A stretch of 31,460 nt of DNA from Oxalobacteraceae bacterium. Lineage in GTDB: Bacteria > Pseudomonadota > Gammaproteobacteria > Burkholderiales > Burkholderiaceae_D. Of the stretch, positions 22,574 through 31,338 are shown piece by piece. The notes beneath the pieces were generated by a model, which saw only the letters and a program-made list of their open reading frames with translations, had not been told where the DNA came from and made no database searches. Both the position numbers and the translations under genes were made by a program. The stretch is taken from assembly GCA_027485535.1 (NCBI GenBank), contig JAIXQV010000121.1, positions 1-31,460 of the forward strand, read 5' to 3'. Position 1 is the stretch's first letter. Every line of letters begins with the position of its first letter.

Positions 22574-22981
22574 TCATTTCTTGTAGATGTCATCTGGATC
22601 TTTCAAGACCGGCTCGACCTCGACCCAGCTCATTGCGCCATTGTCGTCCTGCAGCGCATGAAAAAAACAACTGTGCCGGCCGGTGTGACAGGCCATGCCC
22701 CCGACCTGCTCGACCTGAAGCAGTAGCACATCATCATCGCAATCCAGACGAATCTGATGAACTTTCTGAAAGTGGCCGGACTCCTCGCCCTTGTGCCACA
22801 ACTTGTTGCGCGAGCGGCTCCAGTACACCGCTTGTCCGCACGCCACCGTGCGCGTCAGTGACTCGCGGTTCATCCAGGCCACCATCAGTATTTGATTGCT
22901 ACCCAGCTCTTGTGCAATCGCAGGTATCAGACCATTTTGGTCCCACTGGACACGATCCAGCCAATCAGTCTGCGTCATCAT
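22574..22981 (-). CDS. hisI: Phosphoribosyl-AMP cyclohydrolase HisI
   Basis: HisI opens the purine ring of phosphoribosyl-AMP, the third step of histidine synthesis. The 135 residues show the zinc and magnesium sites of the family: LDCDDDVLLLQVEQ for Mg, and GGMACHTGRHSCFF with Cys residues for Zn. The start ATG overlaps the hisF stop as ATGA. A second ATG follows immediately, so either may be used. Confidence 0.96.
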   Translation of the reverse strand: MMTQTDWLDRVQWDQNGLIPAIAQELGSNQILMVAWMNRESLTRTVACGQAVYWSRSRNKLWHKGEESGHFQKVHQIRLDCDDDVLLLQVEQVGGMACHTGRHSCFFHALQDDNGAMSWVEVEPVLKDPDDIYKK

Positions 22982-23742
22982 GCAAGCCTCATCGGGATGC
23001 CTTGCGACGCCATGTACGCTTTGGCCTCTTGCACGGTGTGTAGCCCGTAATGAAAAATACTGGCCGCCAGCACAGCATCGGCGCGACCCTGAGTGACACC
23101 ATCGGCCAAATCCTGCAAACCGCCCACACCACCCGAGGCAATCACGGGAATCCCCACGGCGTCCGAAACAGCACGCGTCAAAGGAAGATCAAATCCACCC
23201 TGCGTGCCATCGCGATCCATGCTGGTCAGCAGAATTTCACCAGCGCCCAGCGATTCCATCTTGCGCGCCCACTCAACCGCGTCAAGGCCCGTCGCCTTGC
23301 GACCTCCGTGCGTGAACACCTCCCAATGACCGCCGGGGGCGCGCTTGGCATCAATCGCCACCACGATGCATTGTGATCCGTACTTGCCGGCTGCATCCGC
23401 CACTAATTGCGGGTTGGTCACTGCCGATGTGTTGATGCTGACTTTGTCCGCACCCGCATTCAGCAGGCGGCGCACATCGTCGACTTGGCGCACGCCACCG
23501 CCGACGGTGAGTGGGATGAATACTTGCGAGGCGACATCTTCAATGATGTGAAGAATCAGATCGCGGTCGTCGGATGAAGCGGTGATGTCGAGGAAAGTAA
23601 TTTCGTCAGCGCCTTGCTGGTCATAGCGGCGCGCGATCTCCACCGGGTCACCAGCATCGCGCAGCTCGACGAAATTCACGCCTTTCACCACCCGCCCTGC
23701 GGTGACATCCAGGCAGGGGATGATGCGTTTTGCCAGGGTCAT
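22978..23742 (-). CDS. hisF: Imidazole glycerol phosphate synthase subunit HisF
   Basis: HisF is the cyclase half of the HisF-HisH enzyme. It uses ammonia from HisH to make imidazole glycerol phosphate and AICAR. The 254-residue (beta/alpha)8 barrel has catalytic Asp12 (IPCLDV) and Asp131 (VVAIDAK), matching Asp11 and Asp130 of the Thermotoga enzyme, plus the two phosphate-binding halves PLTVGGGVR and VIASGGVGG. ATG 23742 gives the usual MTLAKRIIPCLDV; the longer frame from 23781 overlaps hisA. It starts 1 nt after the hisA stop. Confidence 0.97.
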   Translation of the reverse strand: MTLAKRIIPCLDVTAGRVVKGVNFVELRDAGDPVEIARRYDQQGADEITFLDITASSDDRDLILHIIEDVASQVFIPLTVGGGVRQVDDVRRLLNAGADKVSINTSAVTNPQLVADAAGKYGSQCIVVAIDAKRAPGGHWEVFTHGGRKATGLDAVEWARKMESLGAGEILLTSMDRDGTQGGFDLPLTRAVSDAVGIPVIASGGVGGLQDLADGVTQGRADAVLAASIFHYGLHTVQEAKAYMASQGIPMRLA

Positions 23743-23743
23743 G

Positions 23744-24523
23744 TCAGTCCGCGTCTCGCTCGTCGGACAGCACGTCGGCACGCTCCTGAGCCGTGCGCAG
23801 GTCGAGCGTGCCCTCGTAAATGGATCGTCCGCAGATCACGCCCTCGATACCCTCATCCTGGACTGCGCACAAAGCCTCGACATCGGTAATCGTGTGCACG
23901 CCGCCGGAGGCGATCACAGGGATGGTCATGCTTTGCGCCAGCTTGACGGTGGCATCGATATTCACACCTTTCATCATGCCGTCGCGGCCAATATCAGTGT
24001 AGACAATCGCCTCGCAGCCGTAGTCTTCAAATTTCTTCGCTAAATCGATCACCTCATGCCCGGACAGCTTGCTCCAGCCGTCGGTGGCGACTTTGCCCTC
24101 TTTGGCGTCCAGGCCGACGATGATCTGACCAGGAAATGCGCCACAGGCATCATGCAAGAAGCCGGGGTTCTTCACAGCAGCGGTACCGATGATCACGTAG
24201 GAGATTCCGTCATCGAGAAAGCGCTCGATGGTGTCGAGGTCGCGAATGCCGCCGCCGAGTTGTACCGGAATCTCATCAATATCAAACTCTTCTGCGTATT
24301 CGCGCACCGCGGCAAGAATCGACTTGATGGCCGGCTCATTTTTCGGCTTACCGGCAAACGCGCCGTTCAGATCGACCAGATGCAAGCGCCGCGCGCCCTG
24401 CTCCAGCCAATGCCGCGCCATTTTTGCAGGATCATCCGAGAACACAGTGGCCTGGTCCATGTCGCCTTGTTTCAGGCGCACGCAGTGGCCATCCTTGAGA
24501 TCGATAGCAGGTATCAGCAGCAT
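23744..24523 (-). CDS. hisA: ProFAR isomerase HisA
   Basis: HisA isomerises ProFAR to PRFAR, the fourth step of histidine synthesis. The 259 residues form a (beta/alpha)8 barrel with catalytic Asp8 (IPAIDL) and Asp139 (IVGLDAK), and phosphate-binding VQLGGGIRD and VIASGGV. The protein lacks the extra specificity that would mark it as the bifunctional PriA of actinobacteria; trpC also occurs in this window. It is separated from hisH upstream by 170 nt, the only large gap inside the his series. Confidence 0.97.
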   Translation of the reverse strand: MLLIPAIDLKDGHCVRLKQGDMDQATVFSDDPAKMARHWLEQGARRLHLVDLNGAFAGKPKNEPAIKSILAAVREYAEEFDIDEIPVQLGGGIRDLDTIERFLDDGISYVIIGTAAVKNPGFLHDACGAFPGQIIVGLDAKEGKVATDGWSKLSGHEVIDLAKKFEDYGCEAIVYTDIGRDGMMKGVNIDATVKLAQSMTIPVIASGGVHTITDVEALCAVQDEGIEGVICGRSIYEGTLDLRTAQERADVLSDERDAD

Positions 24524-24585
24524 GACGGCAGTAAAGAGATTCGAAAGAACTGGTTGGGTGGTTGAAGCGGGCGTCTAAGTCGGCA

Positions 24586-24698
24586 CTCAGAACCTGTCTC
24601 GTTAGGTCGATGGCTAGGCCTCAGCACCACGAACAGTACAACACGTGCGGCAAGGGTGCTGCCAACGCCCCAAGCGGCCTGACGAGATAAGTTCTAAG
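24586..24698. repeat. 113-bp imperfect inverted-repeat element (MITE-like) between hisH and hisA
   Basis: The ends are 21-bp imperfect inverted repeats. The left end (24586-24606) starts CTCAGAACCTGTCTCG. The right end read on the minus strand (24698-24678) starts CTTAGAACTTATCTCG. All four differences are transitions. Inside, CAGCACC (24622-24628) pairs with GGTGCTG (24655-24661). There is no ORF and no T-run. The right end contains the hisH stop codon. It may be a decayed miniature mobile element, or a folded RNA between hisH and hisA. Confidence 0.5.
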
Positions 24699-25332
24699 GG
24701 TTCCAATGTACAAAATTTTTATAGAGCTGCAAACCGGCGGCTGCGCTTTTTTCAGGGTGGAATTGCGTAGCAAATATGTTATCGCGGCCGGCCGCGCAGC
24801 AAAACGTCACCCCGTAATCGGTTTCGCCGTAAATATGTGCAGAATTTTCCGGCACCGCATAGTAGCTGTGGACGAAGTAAAAGTAGCTATCGTCCGGCAC
24901 CTCTGCCCAGAGCGGATGCGCACTTCGCTGCCGAACCCGGTTCCAGCCCATTTGCGGCACCTTGTAGCGCGAGCCATCTGACTGCAAACGCTCATCCAAC
25001 TGAAAACGGATCACCCGTCCGGGCATCAGCGACAAGCAGTGCGCGTCACCTTCCTCGCTCCAGTCGAACATCATCTGCTCGCCCACGCACACGCCCAGCA
25101 AGGGTTTGGATTGCGCCGCCTCCAGCAAGGCCTCCAGCAGGCCAGACTCGCGCAAGGATTGCATGCAATCAGGCATCGCGCCCTGCCCTGGCAAAACAAT
25201 ACGGTCGGCAGCGCGGATCGCTTGCGGATCGCCGCTGACGCTGACCTCGGCTTCCGGCGCAACCCGCATCAAGGCCTGCGCCACGGAGCGCAGATTGCCC
25301 ATCCCGTAATCAACAACGACGATCCTGTTCAT
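24694..25332 (-). CDS. hisH: Imidazole glycerol phosphate synthase subunit HisH
   Basis: HisH is the glutaminase half of the HisF-HisH enzyme. The 212-residue class I amidotransferase has the nucleophile Cys82 (LLGVCVGEQMM), and His192 and Glu194 in ATQFHPEKS, completing the triad. The N-terminal IVVVDYGMGNLRSV and the oxyanion-strand region LPGQGAMPD are typical. ATG 25332 starts the conserved protein; an open frame to 25479 would overlap hisB. It lies 46 nt after hisB. Its TAG stop is within the end of the inverted-repeat element. Confidence 0.97.
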   Translation of the reverse strand: MNRIVVVDYGMGNLRSVAQALMRVAPEAEVSVSGDPQAIRAADRIVLPGQGAMPDCMQSLRESGLLEALLEAAQSKPLLGVCVGEQMMFDWSEEGDAHCLSLMPGRVIRFQLDERLQSDGSRYKVPQMGWNRVRQRSAHPLWAEVPDDSYFYFVHSYYAVPENSAHIYGETDYGVTFCCAAGRDNIFATQFHPEKSAAAGLQLYKNFVHWNP

Positions 25333-25378
25333 GGTGGAGTCAGCGAACCAATACTCTGGCGCAGTGCTGAGAGATGGA

Positions 25379-25975
25379 TCAGAGGCTACCCTTGGTCGAC
25401 GGAATGGTACCGGCAGCGCGCGCATCGAGCTCGGCCGCCATGCGCAAGGCCCGGCCAAACGCCTTGAACACGGTTTCACATTGATGGTGCGCGTTGTCGC
25501 CGCGCAGATTGTCGATGTGCAGGGTCACCAGCGCGTGGTTGACGAAACCCTGGAAAAACTCGTGCGTCAGGTCGACATCAAATTGCCCGATCATGGCGCG
25601 CGTAAAGGGCACGTGAAACTCGAGCCCGGGCCGACCGGAGAAATCGATCACCACCCGCGATAAGGCCTCATCAAGCGGCACATACGCATGACCGTAACGT
25701 CGGATACCCTTCTTGTCGCCGATGGCTTTGGCGATCGCCTGCCCAAGCGTTATTCCGACATCCTCGACCGTGTGGTGGGCATCGATATGAAGATCCCCTT
25801 TGGCGCTGATGTCGAGATCAATCAGACCATGGCGCGCGATCTGATCGAGCATATGGTCGAGAAAGGGAACACCGGTATCCAGTTTTTGCTGGCCGGTACC
25901 GTCAAGATTAAGCGCGACCCGAATTTTGGTCTCGCTGGTGTCTCGTACCACTTCTGCTTTGCGTTGGATCGACAT
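25379..25975 (-). CDS. hisB: Imidazoleglycerol-phosphate dehydratase HisB
   Basis: HisB removes water from imidazole glycerol phosphate to give imidazole acetol phosphate. The 198-residue monofunctional form has the two metal motifs: DAHHTVEDVG at 65-74 and NAHHQCE at 161-167. FLDHMLDQIARHG (38-50) is also present. It is not fused to histidinol phosphatase as in enteric bacteria, so that phosphatase must be encoded elsewhere. It starts 12 nt after the hisC stop. Confidence 0.97.
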   Translation of the reverse strand: MSIQRKAEVVRDTSETKIRVALNLDGTGQQKLDTGVPFLDHMLDQIARHGLIDLDISAKGDLHIDAHHTVEDVGITLGQAIAKAIGDKKGIRRYGHAYVPLDEALSRVVIDFSGRPGLEFHVPFTRAMIGQFDVDLTHEFFQGFVNHALVTLHIDNLRGDNAHHQCETVFKAFGRALRMAAELDARAAGTIPSTKGSL

Positions 25976-25987
25976 GTTGGAAGAGCG

Positions 25988-27076
25988 TCAGGACATAAGG
26001 CTGGATTGCAGCGCGGACAGAAACGCCGCGTTTTCCTGCGGCGTGCTAACGGTGACGCGCAAGCAATTCTCCAGAAGCGAGTGCATTTTACCGACATTTT
26101 TTACCAGCACCTTCTGCTGCAGTAGACGCTGGAACACCTCGGTACCCGTCAACCCGGGGCGATCAATGCGTAACAATAGAAAGTTGGCAGCCGAAGGGAA
26201 ACATTCCACCCCGGGCAGACGGGCAAGAGACTGCGCCATTTGGCTGCGCTCGGCGCAGATTGCATCTGCCTGTGTATCGAGTACCGCCGCGTGCTCGAGC
26301 ACAAACGCCGCGGCCGCTTCGCTCAGCACATTGACGTTGTAGGGCGGGCGCACTTTGTCGAATTCCGCCAGCAGCTCGTTTGATGCGGACATGTAGCCCA
26401 GCCGTATTCCTGCAAGACCGAGCTTGGATACCGTGCGCATCAGGACCACGTTGGCAAATTCAGGCAGCCTCGGCAGAAAGCTGGTCCCCGCAAAGGGTTG
26501 GTAGGCTTCGTCGACAATCACCAGACCGGTATCGCCCACCTCGCGAATAATCGCCAGCATGTCATCCAGATCGAACAAATTCCCAGTTGGATTATTGGGA
26601 TAGGCAAGGTAAGTGATCGCCGGCCGCTGCGCTCGTATGGCTGCCAGCATGGCCTCAAGATCGAGTGAAAAGTCAGTACGCAGTGGCACGCCGATGAACT
26701 CCATGCCTGCCAGTTGCGCCGACATGGCGTACATCACGAAGCCCGGCACCGGCGCCAGTACCTTGGCGCCCGGCTTGGCGCAAGCGGTCGAGACAATCGC
26801 GATCAGCTCATCGGAGCCATTGCCGAGAATGACATCGAAGCCAGCAGGAATCGCCATATGTTTGCGAATGGCAGCCTTCAGCTCAGCGTAGCTCGGCACT
26901 GGATAACGATTCATTGCTACCGCACCGAGGCGCTCGCCCAGCTGCCGCTGCAATTCGGGCGGCAGGGTGTACGGATTTTCCATGGCATCGAGCTTGACCA
27001 AGCCTGACGCATCCGGCACATGATAAGCAGCAAGCGCGCGCACATCGTCGCGCACGATATTCAGCAGACGCGACAT
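25988..27076 (-). CDS. hisC: Histidinol-phosphate aminotransferase HisC
   Basis: HisC transfers an amino group from glutamate to imidazole acetol phosphate. The 362-residue fold-type I PLP enzyme shows NGSDE (86-90), YPNNPTGN (159-166), DEAYQPF (189-195) and the PLP lysine Lys218 in TVSKLGLAG. ATG 27076 is chosen because GAG lies about 9 nt upstream. A GTG at 27085, overlapping the hisD stop as GTGA, is an equally possible start and adds three residues. Confidence 0.96.
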   Translation of the reverse strand: MSRLLNIVRDDVRALAAYHVPDASGLVKLDAMENPYTLPPELQRQLGERLGAVAMNRYPVPSYAELKAAIRKHMAIPAGFDVILGNGSDELIAIVSTACAKPGAKVLAPVPGFVMYAMSAQLAGMEFIGVPLRTDFSLDLEAMLAAIRAQRPAITYLAYPNNPTGNLFDLDDMLAIIREVGDTGLVIVDEAYQPFAGTSFLPRLPEFANVVLMRTVSKLGLAGIRLGYMSASNELLAEFDKVRPPYNVNVLSEAAAAFVLEHAAVLDTQADAICAERSQMAQSLARLPGVECFPSAANFLLLRIDRPGLTGTEVFQRLLQQKVLVKNVGKMHSLLENCLRVTVSTPQENAAFLSALQSSLMS

Positions 27077-27081
27077 ATCGC

Positions 27082-28395
27082 TCACTCGAACCGCATCTCG
27101 GCAGAGCGAGCATGCGCCTGCAGTCCCTCGCCATAAGCAAGCTCTGCGGCCACCTTGCCGAGGGTCTGCGCACCAGCGGCGCTGACATGGATGATGGAGG
27201 ACCGCTTCTGGAAGTCATACACACCCAGCGGCGATGAAAAACGCGCGGTGCGTGAAGTCGGCAGTACATGGTTCGGTCCGGCGCAGTAATCGCCTAGCGA
27301 CTCGGATGAGAAACGTCCCAGAAACATGGCGCCCGCGTGGCGTATCTTGTCAGCCCATCGCATCGGTTCTGCGGCGGAGATCTCGAGATGCTCTGCAGCG
27401 ATCAGGTTCGCAATCTCACAGGCTTCATCCAAGTCGCGCACTTTTACCATCGCACCGCGATTTGTTAGCGAGGTGTGGATCACGTCTTTGCGCGGCATGG
27501 CGTCAATCAGCTTGTTGACGCTGGCCGCGACGCTATCGAGATAATCGGCATCGGGGCAAACCAGTATCGATTGCGCCAGCTCGTCATGCTCAGCCTGCGA
27601 GAATAAATCCATCGCAACCCAATCCGCCGGTGTGCTGCCGTCGGCCAGCACCAGAATCTCACTCGGGCCCGCGATCATGTCGATACCCACGGTGCCGAAT
27701 ACGCGCCGCTTGGCTGCAGCCACATAGGCATTGCCCGGACCAACGATTTTGTCGACCTGTGGAATCGTCGCCGTGCCGTACGCCAGCGCACCAACTGCTT
27801 GTGCGCCACCAATGGTAAAGACACGATCGACACCAGCAATAGCGGCCGCGGCCAATACCAATGCGTTCTTCACGCCGTCAGGTGTCGGCACCACCATAAT
27901 GACCTCACCCACACCCGCTACTTTTGCCGGTATCGCGTTCATCAGTACTGACGAGGGGTATGCCGCCTTGCCGCCCGGGACATAGATACCGACCTTATCC
28001 AGCGCGGTCACTTTTTGGCCAAGTACGGTGCCATCCGGCTCGGTGAAGCTGAATCCATCGGAGCCGCACTCTTGCTTCTGCCGCTGGTGATAGACGCGCA
28101 CGCGATCAGCCGCCTGCTGAAGCGCATCACGACGCTGTGGGCTCAAGCCATCCAGTGCCGCCTGCAGTTCGGTACGCGGGATTTCCAGCGCCGCTACGCT
28201 GCTAGCAGGTAGTCGATCAAATTGGCGGGTGTACTCGAGTACAGCGTCATCACCGCGTTGCTTCACCTCGGCGAGAATGTTCGCGGCAGCGCGATCGATC
28301 GCTTCATCCTCGGCTGCCTCGAATGCGAGCACAGCCATCAGCTTGGCGTTGAAATCAGAATCAGTCGTATTGAGTCGGCGAATAGAGACGGACAT
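27082..28395 (-). CDS. hisD: Histidinol dehydrogenase HisD
   Basis: HisD oxidises histidinol to histidine in two NAD-dependent steps. The 437-residue zinc enzyme has KVGIYVPGGKAAYPSSVLM, the IDMIAGPSEILVLAD stretch, the AAEHLEIS segment with catalytic Glu-His, and GPNHVLPTSRTARFSS near the C-terminus. The ATG is 5 nt after the hisG stop. Its TGA overlaps the region of the hisC start. Confidence 0.97.
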   Translation of the reverse strand: MSVSIRRLNTTDSDFNAKLMAVLAFEAAEDEAIDRAAANILAEVKQRGDDAVLEYTRQFDRLPASSVAALEIPRTELQAALDGLSPQRRDALQQAADRVRVYHQRQKQECGSDGFSFTEPDGTVLGQKVTALDKVGIYVPGGKAAYPSSVLMNAIPAKVAGVGEVIMVVPTPDGVKNALVLAAAAIAGVDRVFTIGGAQAVGALAYGTATIPQVDKIVGPGNAYVAAAKRRVFGTVGIDMIAGPSEILVLADGSTPADWVAMDLFSQAEHDELAQSILVCPDADYLDSVAASVNKLIDAMPRKDVIHTSLTNRGAMVKVRDLDEACEIANLIAAEHLEISAAEPMRWADKIRHAGAMFLGRFSSESLGDYCAGPNHVLPTSRTARFSSPLGVYDFQKRSSIIHVSAAGAQTLGKVAAELAYGEGLQAHARSAEMRFE

Positions 28396-28400
28396 GGTTT

Positions 28401-29054
28401 TTATTGTTCAGATCGCGCAGCGCGTTCAAAGGCTTCAATAATCGGCTGTAGTTTTTCGCGCTTGGTCTTGAGCGCTGCGCGATTCACCACCAGCCGCGAT
28501 GAGATATCCATAATTTGCTCAACCTCGACCAGATGATTCGCGCGCAGGGTGCTGCCAGTAGACACCAAATCAACGATGGCATCCGACAGACCAACCAAAG
28601 GCCCCAGCTCCATGGAGCCGTACAGCTTGATCAGATCGACATGCACTCCTTTGGCGGCAAAATGCTCGCGCGCGACTTTCAGATATTTCGTTGCGACGCG
28701 CAGTCGCGCGCCCTGCCGAACTGCGCTGGCATAGTCGAAACCCGCCGGCACCGCCACCGACATGCGGCACTTGGCAATATTGAGGTCGACAGGCTGGTAC
28801 AGCCCCTCGCCACCATGTTCCAGCAAAACGTCTTTACCAGCGACGCCAAAGTCAGCGGCACCGTACTGAACATAGGTCGGCACATCGGACGCGCGCACAA
28901 TCACCACACGAATCGCTGCGTCACTGGTCGGTAGGATCAGCTTGCGCGATTTTTCAGGATCATCAGAGACCGTGATACCCGCCGCCTCAAGCAGCGGCAA
29001 GGTCTCGTCAAAAATACGCCCTTTGGATAGTGCTAATGTCAGACTCTGATTCAT
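28401..29054 (-). CDS. hisG: ATP phosphoribosyltransferase HisG (short form)
   Basis: HisG starts histidine synthesis by joining ATP and PRPP, and is the main control point. The 217-residue protein is the short form. It has the two catalytic lobes (LTLALSKGRIFDETLP at the start; LIKLYGSMELGPLVGLSDAIVDLV near 138-161, with the PRPP loop STGSTLRAN after it). It lacks the C-terminal histidine-binding domain of long HisG, and short HisG needs the partner HisZ for activity and feedback. hisZ is not in this window. The gene starts 2 nt after murA. Confidence 0.97.
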   Translation of the reverse strand: MNQSLTLALSKGRIFDETLPLLEAAGITVSDDPEKSRKLILPTSDAAIRVVIVRASDVPTYVQYGAADFGVAGKDVLLEHGGEGLYQPVDLNIAKCRMSVAVPAGFDYASAVRQGARLRVATKYLKVAREHFAAKGVHVDLIKLYGSMELGPLVGLSDAIVDLVSTGSTLRANHLVEVEQIMDISSRLVVNRAALKTKREKLQPIIEAFERAARSEQ

Positions 29055-29056
29055 GC

Positions 29057-30307
29057 TTATCGAATTCTTTGTATATCCGCGCCAACCGCAGACAGCTTGA
29101 CTTCCATACGATCATAGCCACGATCGAGATGATATATGCGGTCGATCAGCGTCTCGCCTTCCGCCGCAAGACCCGCGATGACGAGCGATGCCGAAGCGCG
29201 CAAGTCGGTTGCCATGACCGGCGCACCGACCAGCTTGCCGACCCCATGCACGACCGCCGTATGGCTATCGATCTCGATCGATGCGCCGAGTCGGTTGAGC
29301 TCCTGCACGTGCATGAAGCGGTTTTCGAAAATCGTCTCGGTGACGCGGCTGCTACCTGCCGCAATGCAGTTCAGCGCCATCAGTTGCGCTTGCATATCGG
29401 TGGGAAAGCCGGGGTACTCGGTGGTGCGAAAACTGATTGATTTCGGACGGCTAGACATCTGCACGCGAACCCAATCTTCTCCCGCTGTCAGCACCGCACC
29501 GGCATCGCGCAACTTGTCGACCACTACATCCAGCAAATCAGCGCGCGCGCTTTTCAGCAGCACATCACCACCGGCTGCGGCGACTGCGCATAAAAAAGTG
29601 CCGGTTTCTATGCGGTCTGCAATCACCGCATGCGCGGCACCATGTAAGGCTTCAACCCCAGTGACAACTAATCGATCGCTGCCAATACCTTCGATCTTGG
29701 CGCCCATCGCCACCAGCAAATTTGCCAGATCGCTGACTTCGGGTTCGCGCGCGGCGTTCTCCAATATCGTAACGCCATCAGCGAGCGTTGCCGCCATCAG
29801 CAGGTTTTCTGTGCCAGTGACGGTGATCATGTCGGTTACGATCCGCGCGCCTTTTAGACGCTTGGCCTTGGCGTAGATGTAGCCGGCCTCGATACGAATC
29901 TCGGCGCCCATCGCCTGCAGACCCTTGATGTGCTGATCAACCGGGCGCGAGCCAATCGCACAGCCGCCCGGCAGAGAAACCTTTGCTTCACCGAAGCGCG
30001 CCAGCAAAGGCCCCAACACCAAGATCGAAGCACGCATGGTTTTCACCATCTCGTACGGTGCCTCCAGCTTGGTGACATCGCGCCCGCACAACTCCAGTGC
30101 CGCGCCCTTGTCTTCAATCGCCAAGCCCATCTGACGCAACAGCTTTTGCATAGTGGCCACGTCCTGTAGCTTGGGGACGTTGGACAGCACGAGCGTGTCG
30201 GCGGTCAGCAGACCAGCGCACAGGATGGGCAGCGCAGCGTTTTTCGCGCCGGCGATTTCGATCTCGCCAGCCAGCCGACGGCCGCCGCGGATCAGCAACT
30301 TATCCAT
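29057..30307 (-). CDS. murA: UDP-N-acetylglucosamine 1-carboxyvinyltransferase MurA
   Basis: MurA transfers enolpyruvate from PEP to UDP-GlcNAc, the first committed step of peptidoglycan synthesis. The 416 residues show Lys22 in GAKNAALP, the catalytic Cys116 in LPGGCAIGSRPVDQH (residues 112-126) and the late GFPTDMQAQLMAL. With Cys at this site rather than Asp the enzyme should be fosfomycin-sensitive (established knowledge of the family). The ATG overlaps the BolA-family stop by one base (TGATG). Linkage to bolA and hisG is common in beta- and gammaproteobacteria. Confidence 0.98.
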   Translation of the reverse strand: MDKLLIRGGRRLAGEIEIAGAKNAALPILCAGLLTADTLVLSNVPKLQDVATMQKLLRQMGLAIEDKGAALELCGRDVTKLEAPYEMVKTMRASILVLGPLLARFGEAKVSLPGGCAIGSRPVDQHIKGLQAMGAEIRIEAGYIYAKAKRLKGARIVTDMITVTGTENLLMAATLADGVTILENAAREPEVSDLANLLVAMGAKIEGIGSDRLVVTGVEALHGAAHAVIADRIETGTFLCAVAAAGGDVLLKSARADLLDVVVDKLRDAGAVLTAGEDWVRVQMSSRPKSISFRTTEYPGFPTDMQAQLMALNCIAAGSSRVTETIFENRFMHVQELNRLGASIEIDSHTAVVHGVGKLVGAPVMATDLRASASLVIAGLAAEGETLIDRIYHLDRGYDRMEVKLSAVGADIQRIR

Positions 30308-30543
30308 CAGGCCTGATACTCCTCAGGCGTCACGGTCTTCATCGACAGCGCATGAATCTCAGCCTTCATACGATCACCAAGCGCAGCGTAGACCAGCTGA
30401 TGACGCTGTATCAGGCGCTTGCCTGCAAACGCAGGGGAGACGATCAGCGCTGTGAAATGCTGGCCGTCACCATCTACTTCGAGATGCGTGCACTCGAGTC
30501 CGGCGGCGATGTAGTTCTTGATCAGATCAGGTGTGGGTAGCAC
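30307..30543 (-). CDS. BolA/IbaG-family protein
   Basis: A 78-residue BolA-fold protein. The fold core is visible: LECTHLEVDGDGQHF (16-30), IVSPAFAGKRLIQRHQLVY (34-52) and the C-terminal IHALSMKTVTPEEY. The murA-linked member of this family corresponds to IbaG in enteric bacteria. BolA proteins bind [2Fe-2S] clusters together with CGFS glutaredoxins; one such glutaredoxin (grxD) is at 8661-8972. It follows the ABC-2 permease by 39 nt. Confidence 0.95.
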   Translation of the reverse strand: MLPTPDLIKNYIAAGLECTHLEVDGDGQHFTALIVSPAFAGKRLIQRHQLVYAALGDRMKAEIHALSMKTVTPEEYQA

Positions 30544-30582
30544 GATTCAACCTCATGAGAAAACCAATTTTGTTAAAGACGT

Positions 30583-31338
30583 CTAGTGACGCAACTTATA
30601 GCCCCGCTTCAGTAGCGTGACCGCAATCGACGACAACACAATGAAAAACACCAGCACAATCATCAAGCTTGTCAGCGGTGCCACATCCGAATGACCGAAG
30701 AAGCCATAACGAAAGCCATCAATCATGTAGAAAAACGGATTGGCGTGCGATACCGCCAGCCAAAAAGGCGGTAACGAGTGCACTGAGTAAAACACACCCG
30801 CAAGAAAAGTAGCCGGCACAATCAGAAAATTTTGAAAAGCAGCGAGCTGATCAAATTTTTCTGCCCATATGCCTGCGATGAGTCCCATGGTGCCGAGTAT
30901 TGCCGCGCCGAGCAGCGCAAATACAATAATCCACAGCGGCGCAACAAAACTTAAGTCTGCGAACCAGAGTGTGATCAGCATTACGCCCAACCCCACCATG
31001 AAGCCACGAATCATCGCGGCCAGCACATAGGCACTAAACATCTCCCAGTGGGATAGCGGTGTCAGCAGAATAAAGACCAAATTGCCTGTAATTTTTGATT
31101 GAATCAATGACGACGATGAGTTTGCAAACGCATTTTGCAAGACACTCATCATCACCAGGCCCGGCGCCAGAAACGCCGTGTACGAGACCCCAGGAAATAC
31201 TTGTACATGCGCTTCCAGTACATGTCCGAAAATCAGCAGGTACAGCATCGCGGTCACAATCGGCGCAGTCAGCGTCTGCGTGGCCACCTTCCAGAATCGA
31301 AGCAGCTCTTTGTACAGCAGCGTACGAAAGCCTGTCAT
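30583..31338 (-). CDS. ABC-2 type transport permease
   Basis: A 251-residue inner-membrane subunit of an ABC-2 exporter, with six hydrophobic segments. The family features are the N-terminal RTLLYKELLRFWKVATQT, then YTAFLAPGLVMMSVLQNAF, and FLAGVFYSVHSLPPFW (about 183-198) before the last helices. Homologues next to an ATPase and murA/bolA in betaproteobacteria are annotated as YadH-like or multidrug/lipid exporters; the substrate is unknown. The ATG overlaps the stop of the ATPase gene (ATGA), so both are made together. Confidence 0.93.
   Translation of the reverse strand: MTGFRTLLYKELLRFWKVATQTLTAPIVTAMLYLLIFGHVLEAHVQVFPGVSYTAFLAPGLVMMSVLQNAFANSSSSLIQSKITGNLVFILLTPLSHWEMFSAYVLAAMIRGFMVGLGVMLITLWFADLSFVAPLWIIVFALLGAAILGTMGLIAGIWAEKFDQLAAFQNFLIVPATFLAGVFYSVHSLPPFWLAVSHANPFFYMIDGFRYGFFGHSDVAPLTSLMIVLVFFIVLSSIAVTLLKRGYKLRH

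Noticed and set aside
24056..24565. 169-codon open frame antisense to hisA
   Set aside because: Shadow of a (beta/alpha)8 gene with clear catalytic residues on the other strand.
29136..29876. 246-codon open frame antisense to murA
   Set aside because: A Ser/Ala/Arg-rich shadow of a strongly conserved gene in GC-rich DNA; no start signal.
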